Assembly: GCA_039181495.1 (NCBI GenBank)
Contig: JBCDCP010000073.1
Span: forward strand, 1-15,399
From: JBCDCP01 sp039181495
GTDB taxonomy: Bacteria; Pseudomonadota; Alphaproteobacteria; Rhizobiales; Tepidamorphaceae
Reading direction: 5' to 3'
DNA: 15,399 nt
In this document: piece by piece, positions 6,701-11,947 of the stretch
Numbering within the stretch: the stretch's first letter is position 1
How the letters are laid out: each line of letters starts with the position of its first letter
The notes under the pieces: generated by a model
Databases searched by the model: none
Told to the model about the DNA's origin: nothing
The model's input: the letters and a program-made list of their open reading frames with translations, nothing else
Position numbers and translations under genes: made by a program

Positions 6701-8248
6701 TCAGGAGCCCGTGCCGACATCGTCGCTCTTCATGCGTTCGGACGCCCGCTCGATGAGTGCATTCAGCCTGCTCAGGGCGCTTTCATAGGCCTCATCGGGT
6801 TTTTGGTCTGATTCAGCGGGGCTTGTATCAAGGTTTTCCGCTGCATCGAGATTGACGTCGGCCGGTTCAGCAACTGCCGTTGCCGCAGTCTCGGCCAAGG
6901 CTTCTGTGAGGTCACCCGGCAACCCGGCCAGATCGGCGGATGGCGGGTCCAGCGGTGCGGCGGCTGGCTCCGGATCGTCGATCATGCCTTCGACGAGCGC
7001 ACTGACCTGGTCGGACGTTTCGGCGGGCTCAGGTATTCCGGCATCACTTTGGATCGCTGCCGCAACCTGGTCCATCACGGAGTCGTGCTGTTGGGGCTCA
7101 TCGGAGGTTGGTTCCGACGCAGCATCCGCAACGGGTGTTGGCGACGGCGCTGCCTCGAAGTCTGGTTGCTGACCAAGGGCTTCGGCAAGCACCTCTTGCA
7201 TCGGCCGCATTTCCGCTTCCTCCGACAAGCCGGGCACTGATGGTGCTTCTGTCGCTGCATCCGCGGCTGTTTCGTTCGCTGCCTCAGGTTCTGTCGTCAT
7301 TATCTCCGTGTCGGCCGGCTGTTCTGCCTCGGCCGCTTCGAGGGCTTCAGCGAGCACAGCAGTCGGGTCGGGATCAGAGGCAACGTCAGGCACTGGCTGC
7401 TCGACACTCGGTTCGGCGATGGCAACCGGCTCGGCATCCTCTTCCGCCGCTGCCTGCTCAATGGCTGCCACCAGTGAATCAACCGGTGCTTCTTCCGGCT
7501 CGGCCTGTTCTGTAACGGTTTCGCTTGTGGCCGGTTCGGCAGGCGGGGTTTCCGCAATGGCGTCAAGAGCTTCGGCCACCGGGTCTGCCAGAGCTTCTTC
7601 CAGTGAAGTTTCCGGCTCGGTTGGTGGCGTTTCCTCGGTTGATGACTCTTCTACGATCTCGGCTGTTACGATTTCTTCTTCAACCGCTTCGGCCTCAACC
7701 GGCCCGCTGGCCGCTGTTGATGCGGCAACAGCGCCCGCGCCCGCCAACCCTGCCAAAGCCTGAGCCCGGCCAGCCAGGCCGTCACTTTCGGTCTCAGTGC
7801 CTTTGACTTCTTCCGTCACCACTTCAGCTGCTTCCGCGTCGGATGCATCGGCGGCAGCAATTTCGATTTCTGCTTCCGTTGCAGGCTCGACTTCCAATTC
7901 GACGCCTGCGTCATCTTCAACGGCCGCTGTTTCGAGACTGGTGTCCGCTTCGGTCTCGTCTGGCTGGGTAGCTTCGTCAGTCTCCGCCACGGTCATTTCG
8001 TCAGGAACCGGGTCTCCTTCGGCCTCTTCCGCTGTGGGCTCCAGCGCTGGCGTGGCTTCCAACTCAGAAGCAGCGCCATTGGGCTTTGCTTCTGCGGGTT
8101 CGGCCGATGGCGCAAGGGGAGCGACGTCCGGGTCGAGCCTGGCGAGCATATCGTCCAACTCGGTCAGGAGCTTGTAGTCCTGGGTCGCTGCAACCCGTTC
8201 AAACGCCGCAGAGCGCAAGGCCTTCAGCTGTTCCACCACATCCTGCAT
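6701..8248 (-). CDS. Long acidic, Ala/Glu/Pro/Thr-rich low-complexity protein of unknown function
   Basis: A 515-residue protein I do not recognise. Residues 1-40 look like folded helices (VVEQLKALRSAAFERVAA, then YKLLTELDDMLARL). Residues about 45-480 are extremely rich in Ala, Glu, Pro, Thr, Asp and Val; between Lys55 and Lys483 the only basic residues seen are Lys149, Arg161 and Arg348, so the region should be disordered and strongly negative. Residues 157-181 form a Gly/Ala-rich patch. Residues 485-508 form a last amphipathic helix (ALSRLNALIERASERM). There is no signal peptide. The architecture resembles scaffold proteins such as PopZ, but I see no PopZ sequence match. The open frame extends back to 8635, but ATG 8248 has GGAGG eight bases upstream and begins the ordered helix. 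It lies between ccr and an EamA gene. Confidence 0.85.
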   Translation of the reverse strand: MQDVVEQLKALRSAAFERVAATQDYKLLTELDDMLARLDPDVAPLAPSAEPAEAKPNGAASELEATPALEPTAEEAEGDPVPDEMTVAETDEATQPDETEADTSLETAAVEDDAGVELEVEPATEAEIEIAAADASDAEAAEVVTEEVKGTETESDGLAGRAQALAGLAGAGAVAASTAASGPVEAEAVEEEIVTAEIVEESSTEETPPTEPETSLEEALADPVAEALDAIAETPPAEPATSETVTEQAEPEEAPVDSLVAAIEQAAAEEDAEPVAIAEPSVEQPVPDVASDPDPTAVLAEALEAAEAEQPADTEIMTTEPEAANETAADAATEAPSVPGLSEEAEMRPMQEVLAEALGQQPDFEAAPSPTPVADAASEPTSDEPQQHDSVMDQVAAAIQSDAGIPEPAETSDQVSALVEGMIDDPEPAAAPLDPPSADLAGLPGDLTEALAETAATAVAEPADVNLDAAENLDTSPAESDQKPDEAYESALSRLNALIERASERMKSDDVGTGS

Positions 8249-8256
8249 TACCCGCG

Positions 8257-8261
8257 CCTCC
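8257..8261 (-). promoter_or_regulatory. Shine-Dalgarno GGAGG that decides the start of the acidic-protein gene
   Basis: Perfect GGAGG on the minus strand, eight bases before ATG 8248. It selects this start over the far upstream end of the same open frame at 8635, which would overlap the end of ccr and add Arg-rich, non-native-looking sequence. Confidence 0.8.
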
Positions 8262-8334
8262 AAAACGCACTTGTCATTCGATCTGCGCACGCAACCGCCG
8301 CAAGGGGCCTCCTCGCTGCCGATAGGCCCAATTT

Positions 8335-8346
8335 TGCGATATCGCA
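8335..8346 (-). promoter_or_regulatory. 12-base perfect palindrome TGCGATATCGCA
   Basis: Self-complementary over all 12 bases and centred about 92 bases upstream of the acidic-protein start. It directly adjoins a CtrA-like box at 8347-8362, with only ccr's 3' end beyond. A dimeric regulator could bind here. On the plus strand it lies within TTTTGCGATATCGCA, so it is grouped with the TTTGC-type elements near the EMC genes. Confidence 0.4.
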
Positions 8347-8362
8347 GTAACCTTTTGTTAAC
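8347..8362. promoter_or_regulatory. CtrA-like box GTAA-N7-TTAAC
   Basis: The CtrA consensus is TTAA-N7-TTAAC. Here GTAA (8347-8350), a seven-base spacer and TTAAC (8358-8362) match 8 of 9 consensus positions. It lies about 100-115 bases upstream of the acidic-protein start. This may indicate cell-cycle control of that gene in an alphaproteobacterium, but one match is weak evidence. Confidence 0.4.
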
Positions 8363-8427
8363 TCTAAACGAGGTGCAGGTCTGCGCCAAGCGCTGCTGCA
8401 CGCGGCTTCCCCACATGGTTAATACGC

Positions 8428-8451
8428 CAAAATCCGGCCACCCTGTGGCCG
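8428..8451 (-). terminator. Probable terminator of ccr
   Basis: On the minus strand CGGCCAC (8451-8445) pairs with GTGGCCG (8441-8435) over a 3-base loop and is followed by GATTTTGG. It lies 43 bases after the ccr stop. The stem is good but the T-run is only four bases, so termination may be partial. Confidence 0.55.
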
Positions 8452-8493
8452 AATTGTCTAACCTTTGATTTCTTGCACCACGCGGCTCGGGAA

Positions 8494-9783
8494 TTAGCCG
8501 TTTTCTGCGGCTGCGTCGATGGCGTCTTCTAGAGAGCGGAGGCCGGTCGTTGGCGCACTCACCAGCACCGCCATATTGCCTGGTGCGTGCTCGTTTTTCC
8601 ACATTTTGGTGTGCGCGACGGGAATCTGATCCCAAGGGAAGACCTCCGACATGCAGGGGTCGACCCGTCGGTCGATTACGAATCGATTGGCTTCGGATGC
8701 TTGTTTGAGGTGGGCGAAATGGCTGCCCTGCACGCGCTTCTGCCGCATCCAGACGTAGCGTGCGTCGAATGTCAGGTTAAATCCTGTCGTGCCGGCACAA
8801 AACACCACGATACCGCCGCGCTTGCAGACAAGGCAGGATACCGGAAAGGTTGCTTCGCCGGGGTGCTCAAACACCATGTCGACGTCATTGCCCTTGCCGG
8901 TGATATCCCAGATTGCCTTTCCGAAGCGGCGCGCTTCCTTCAACCAATCCATGTATTCGGGTGAATTGACCTTGGGCATCTGTCCCCAACAGTTGAAGTC
9001 CTTGCGGTTGATGACGCCGCGTGCGCCCAGGCTCATCACGTAGTCGCGTTTGTCTTCGTCGGAGATGATACCGATGGCATTGGCCCCGGCCGCCGCGCAG
9101 AGCTGAATGCCAAACACGCCAAGACCGCCGGAAGCACCCCAGATCAGCACGTTCTGGCCCGGTTTGAGATCATGCGGCTGATGCCCGAACAGCATGCGGT
9201 AGGCGGTCGCCAGCGTCAGCGTGTAGCAGGCAGCCTCTTCCCAGGTGAGATGCTTGGGTTTGGGCATAAGCTGCTGCGCCTGCACCCTGCAGAACTGAGA
9301 GAAACTTCCATCGGGCGTTTCGTAACCCCAGATGCGCTGGCTCGGCGAGAACATCGGATCGCCGCCATTGCATTCCTCATCGTCGCCATTGTCCTGATTG
9401 CAGTGAATGACAACCTCGTCGCCAACCTTCCATCGCGTCACCTTGCTGCCGACGGCCCAGACGACGCCGGACGCATCGGACCCTGCGATGTGATAGTCGA
9501 GACCATGGCCATTGAGCGGTGAAATCGGTTCGCCAAGTGCAGCCCACACGCCGTTGTAATTCACGCCGGCGGCCATCACGAGAACCAGCACTTCGTGGCT
9601 ATCTATGTCCCAGGTCGGGAGATCCTCGATCAGCATGGCCTGTTCGGGGGGGCCATGGCGATCCTGCCGTATCGCCCAAGCCTGCATCTTCGAAGGCACA
9701 TGCCCCGGCGGCGGGATCTCTCCGATTTTGTAGTAATCCTTGCGGGGAGGCTCGGCGTGAAGGTCGATTGCGGCGTCTGACAT
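8494..9783 (-). CDS. ccr: Crotonyl-CoA carboxylase/reductase
   Basis: A 429-residue cytoplasmic medium-chain dehydrogenase/reductase, assigned as Ccr, the key enzyme of the EMC pathway: crotonyl-CoA + CO2 + NADPH gives (2S)-ethylmalonyl-CoA. The N-terminal segment (DYYKIGEIPPPGHVPSKMQA, about 16-35) and the GroES-like domain with VNYNGVWAALGEP (74-86) are characteristic. The NADPH Rossmann motif is WGASGGLGVFG (215-225). QGSHFAHL (352-359) is typical of carboxylating members. By local motif, Asn77 and His355 are the best candidates for the CO2-pocket Asn and His described in the Kitasatospora setae enzyme; I could not align them. AAGGAG five bases before the ATG fixes the start. It ends in a likely terminator and diverges from the small membrane-protein gene at 10008. 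Confidence 0.96.
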   Translation of the reverse strand: MSDAAIDLHAEPPRKDYYKIGEIPPPGHVPSKMQAWAIRQDRHGPPEQAMLIEDLPTWDIDSHEVLVLVMAAGVNYNGVWAALGEPISPLNGHGLDYHIAGSDASGVVWAVGSKVTRWKVGDEVVIHCNQDNGDDEECNGGDPMFSPSQRIWGYETPDGSFSQFCRVQAQQLMPKPKHLTWEEAACYTLTLATAYRMLFGHQPHDLKPGQNVLIWGASGGLGVFGIQLCAAAGANAIGIISDEDKRDYVMSLGARGVINRKDFNCWGQMPKVNSPEYMDWLKEARRFGKAIWDITGKGNDVDMVFEHPGEATFPVSCLVCKRGGIVVFCAGTTGFNLTFDARYVWMRQKRVQGSHFAHLKQASEANRFVIDRRVDPCMSEVFPWDQIPVAHTKMWKNEHAPGNMAVLVSAPTTGLRSLEDAIDAAAENG

Positions 9784-9798
9784 GGTTGCTCCTTCGCA

Positions 9799-9812
9799 CG
9801 GCAGTGCTGCCG
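9799..9812 (-). other. Inverted repeat CGGCAG-TG-CTGCCG in the ccr leader
   Basis: Six-base perfect arms around a 2-base centre, ending about 15 bases before the ccr start and just upstream of its AAGGAG. In the mRNA it could fold next to the ribosome site, or in DNA it could serve as an operator. No known riboswitch pattern is seen. Confidence 0.35.
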
Positions 9813-9880
9813 GCGGGTTATCGCGTTCATAGGCTATGTAACGGCAATCCGGGTCACCAAGCCATTCGACATTGGCTCAA

Positions 9881-9895
9881 TTGTGCACTGCAAAA
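9881..9895 (-). promoter_or_regulatory. Imperfect palindrome TTGTGCA-C-TGCAAAA upstream of ccr
   Basis: Seven-base arms with one mismatch around a central C, 98-112 bases before the ccr start. The GCAAAA arm resembles half-sites bound by RamB/ScfR-type short-chain acyl-CoA regulators. It is one of several TTTGC-type elements at a similar distance from the EMC genes. Confidence 0.4.
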
Positions 9896-10007
9896 GCCGG
9901 TGATCAAGCCCCATTAACCGGGCCGAAACGGCAATATGGGACAAGATTTGGGAACTCTTGGGTTGCACCAGTCATCGGCCTGGCGCCGCCCGCCGGTGAC
10001 CGACGAG

Positions 10008-10346
10008 ATGGATCAAGCCATGGAAATGCTCAGGGAATTCCTTGCCCACTACACCGCTCATCTGCCGGTGCTGTTCGACATTCCGCTGGAGCTTCTGGTT
10101 GTACTGACAGGCTTTGGCGTCTTGGGCGCGTGGATCGCGGATATGGGGTTCAAGCATTCCGGCTTTGGCATGCTGCTCAATCTCGCCGTCATGGTAATCG
10201 GCGTTGTGATCACCTTTCTCATTGCCATGGCGGATTTTCGCTACGTCTTGACCGACAATGCGGCGTTGACAATCGCAATCGCAGTGTTTGGCGGCTGTAC
10301 ACTTCTTGCATTACTGGCAGCGATCAAGAACCGGATTACGCCGTAA
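10008..10346 (+). CDS. Small membrane protein, three predicted helices, unknown function
   Basis: A 112-residue hydrophobic protein I cannot assign to a family. After an amphipathic start (MEMLREFLAHYTAHLPVLF), three membrane segments are visible at about 26-45 (LELLVVLTGFGVLGAWIADM), 53-73 (FGMLLNLAVMVIGVVITFLIA) and 85-105 (AALTIAIAVFGGCTLLALLAA). A basic tail (IKNR) follows, suggesting a cytoplasmic C-terminus. The GFKHSGFGMLLNL stretch faintly recalls GlsB/YeaQ-type small membrane proteins, but the match is not convincing. The frame is open from ATG 9936; I prefer 10008 because the extra 24 residues look non-coding and no Shine-Dalgarno supports 9936. ATG 10020 is also possible. It diverges from ccr and converges, 18 bases apart, with the permease gene ending at 10365. 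Confidence 0.62.
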   Translation: MDQAMEMLREFLAHYTAHLPVLFDIPLELLVVLTGFGVLGAWIADMGFKHSGFGMLLNLAVMVIGVVITFLIAMADFRYVLTDNAALTIAIAVFGGCTLLALLAAIKNRITP

Positions 10347-10364
10347 CCCGGCGCAGCCATCCGG

Positions 10365-11423
10365 TCAGGCCGTCATCGCCATCCAGAGTTCAAATGCGCT
10401 GCCTGCGGTAATCGAACCGACAATTGCAAAGCCGACATACAAGAAGAATATCGGCTTCTTCACCAGTGCGAACACCGCAATGGCAGCCGGAACACTGGTC
10501 ACGCCGCCAGCGACCAGAAATGCCAGTCCTGCACCCGGCGTCATTCCCTGTTCAATCAACCCCGAGACCAGAGGAAGTGCGGCGTAGCCATTAAGATAGG
10601 CTGGAATGCCGACCAGTGTCGCCAGGACGAGAGGCTGCAGCCCTTCGCCGCCAACAGCCTGAACCACCAGATCTCCCGGCAAATAGGCGACCATCAGGCT
10701 TTCAAGCAGGAAGGCCAGCATGAGCCACTTGCCGAGAAAGACAGTGTTCTTCCGAGCATTGGCCGCAAATTTCGCGCGACGTTCAGGCTCGTTCCAGAAC
10801 TGCCAGATGACAGGTTTGTCGTCTCGCACCTTGGCGCCACCACATCCGCCATCACCGACACCCGGACGGAGTGGATCGGCGAACATGCCGTTGGTCGTCA
10901 TGGCATGGGTGACAAATCCACCGAACAGGCCCAGACCGACAGCCGTCATTGTTTTGGCGATGGCAAACTCGGCATCGAGCAGACCTGTCGTCAGAACAAA
11001 CATGGACGGGTCCATAACCGGCGAGGCCAGCCAGAAGGCCATGACCGGAGCCAGCGGCACGCCCATAGCCAGCATGGCGGCAATCAGAGGTATGACGCCG
11101 CAGGAGCAAAACGGTGACAGACCGCCAAAGATGGCAGCCAATATAATCGTCTTGATCGGGCTCGTCTGAAAGATGCGGCTGATCAGGTTTTCGGCGCCGC
11201 TCCCAGCGGCATAGGCGGCGATCAGGACCGAGAGAGCCAGGAATGGCCCGGTATAGAGAAACGCGTTGGCTACGAATGCGAGGCTTGCGCTGAACTGTTG
11301 CAGGTTGATCAGGGCAATCATCGCGAGAATTGCGATGATGGCCAGAACAACGCGGTCGATGCGTCCAATCTGACTGGCAAGCGGGCTTCTCCGGGCCGAA
11401 TCAGCCATTGTGCGGTCGGTCAT
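10365..11423 (-). CDS. ArsP-type permease (PF03773 family)
   Basis: A 352-residue inner-membrane permease with two bundles of about four or five helices joined by a hydrophilic loop (residues about 180-225). The family signature PFCSCGVIP (104-112, Cys106 and Cys108) is present, as is ASPVMDPSMF (133-142). The loop holds GGCGG with Cys194, a possible extra thiol for metal or metalloid. Known relatives export trivalent organoarsenicals (ArsP), and others are linked to Cu/Zn efflux, so metalloid or metal efflux is likely but the ion is not certain. AAGGAA seven bases before the ATG supports the start. It lies 18 bases downstream of an ArsR-type regulator on the same strand, so the two form an operon. 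It converges with the gene ending at 10346. Confidence 0.85.
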   Translation of the reverse strand: MTDRTMADSARRSPLASQIGRIDRVVLAIIAILAMIALINLQQFSASLAFVANAFLYTGPFLALSVLIAAYAAGSGAENLISRIFQTSPIKTIILAAIFGGLSPFCSCGVIPLIAAMLAMGVPLAPVMAFWLASPVMDPSMFVLTTGLLDAEFAIAKTMTAVGLGLFGGFVTHAMTTNGMFADPLRPGVGDGGCGGAKVRDDKPVIWQFWNEPERRAKFAANARKNTVFLGKWLMLAFLLESLMVAYLPGDLVVQAVGGEGLQPLVLATLVGIPAYLNGYAALPLVSGLIEQGMTPGAGLAFLVAGGVTSVPAAIAVFALVKKPIFFLYVGFAIVGSITAGSAFELWMAMTA

Positions 11424-11441
11424 GTCAGAATTCCTTGTTCG

Positions 11442-11801
11442 TCAGGCAGCCTGGTCGGGCGTGTCAGGCGTTGCGGCGCCAAGCCCGGTGCAACATTCGG
11501 CGAGCAGAAAGTCTGTCAGCTGTTGCATCGCAAGCGCATCCGCCCGGTTGATGATTTCGCGACCGCGTCTTTCCTGGGTGACCAGGCCGGCCTGAACCAG
11601 TGCGGACAAATGGTGCGTCAGGGTGGCGCCGGATATGCCCAGATGATCGCCGATGTCGCCGACCCGTGCGCCCTCCGGATTGGCTCGGATCAACAACCGG
11701 AACACAGCGAGCCGGACCGGATGGCCGAGAGCCGACAATGCTGCCACGGCCGTGGTCTCATTGTGTGCGGGCAACGCATGTGTGTCGTCCTGGTTGTTCA
11801 T
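11442..11801 (-). CDS. ArsR-family transcriptional regulator with a vicinal Cys pair
   Basis: A 119-residue winged-helix repressor of the ArsR/SmtB family. A dimer should bind the upstream operator and release it when metal or metalloid binds. The HTH covers about residues 46-72 (VGDIGDHLGISGATLTHHLSAL), followed by the wing (GLVTQERRGREIINRAD). The ELCVC-type site in the recognition helix is absent. Instead Cys103-Cys104 lie in the C-terminal helix (LLAECCTGLG), as in ArsR proteins that sense As(III) or organoarsenicals through C-terminal cysteines. It is first gene of an operon with the permease. The ATG is only about 6-7 bases after a consensus -10 region, so the transcript is probably leaderless. 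It diverges from ecm across 146 bases. Confidence 0.93.
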   Translation of the reverse strand: MNNQDDTHALPAHNETTAVAALSALGHPVRLAVFRLLIRANPEGARVGDIGDHLGISGATLTHHLSALVQAGLVTQERRGREIINRADALAMQQLTDFLLAECCTGLGAATPDTPDQAA

Positions 11802-11806
11802 GCACT

Positions 11807-11836
11807 CTTATATTTCTATATTTCTAGAAATGTCAA
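11807..11836 (-). promoter_or_regulatory. Promoter of the arsR-permease operon, TTGACA-N17/18-TATAA
   Basis: The minus strand reads a perfect -35 TTGACA (11836-11831). The -10 follows as ATATAA after 17 bases or TATAAG after 18 (down to 11808 or 11807). The predicted transcription start falls at or next to the A of the arsR ATG at 11801, implying a leaderless mRNA. It is the best sigma-70 promoter in the window. Confidence 0.75.
11820..11831. promoter_or_regulatory. Probable ArsR operator: 12-base palindrome ATTTCTAGAAAT
   Basis: A perfect self-complementary 12-mer lying between the -35 and -10 of the arsR promoter, where a bound repressor would block polymerase. It overlaps a tandem direct repeat of TATTTCTA (11811-11818 and 11819-11826). 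Position and symmetry fit ArsR autorepression; binding is inferred. Confidence 0.65.
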
Positions 11837-11839
11837 ATT

Positions 11840-11848
11840 AAAGTTTGC
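11840..11848 (+). promoter_or_regulatory. AAAGTTTGC element upstream of ecm
   Basis: AAAGTTTGC resembles the first part of the RamB box of actinobacteria (AAAGTTTGCAAA, as I recall it). It lies 100-108 bases before the preferred ecm start. It is short and incomplete, and is noted because similar TTTGC elements lie at similar distances ahead of mcd, ccr and the acidic gene. Confidence 0.25.
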
Positions 11849-11877
11849 TGTACTGCCTTCCGTCCAATGGAGTGCTT

Positions 11878-11905
11878 TTGTCGAAGGCGGGGCATGCTCT
11901 ATACT
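11878..11905 (+). promoter_or_regulatory. Candidate ecm promoter, TTGTCG-N16-TATACT
   Basis: A -35-like TTGTCG (11878-11883) and a -10 TATACT (11900-11905), one base off consensus, are spaced by 16 bases. Transcription would begin near 11912, giving a leader of about 36 bases before ATG 11948. If real, this excludes the two upstream in-frame ATGs as starts. Confidence 0.45.
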
Positions 11906-11947
11906 GCGCTGCAGCAACAACTTGGCGACCTTTGGGAGCGCGCCCGC

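Noticed and set aside
7308..8177. Long Ser/Ala-rich frames on the plus strand opposite the acidic-protein gene
   Set aside because: They mirror the Ala/Glu/Pro codon bias of the minus-strand gene, have no ribosome sites, and lack the start, terminator and ordered ends that support the minus-strand gene.
8249..8635. Upstream extension of the acidic-protein frame to 8635
   Set aside because: It would overlap the end of ccr and the ccr terminator, its translation is Arg-rich and unlike the rest, and GGAGG sits ideally before ATG 8248.
11867..11947. Upstream ecm starts at ATG 11867 and ATG 11894
   Set aside because: Both precede or fall within the candidate promoter (11878-11905), the added residues are unlike Ecm N-termini, and ATG 11948 has GGGAG and gives the family's usual start.
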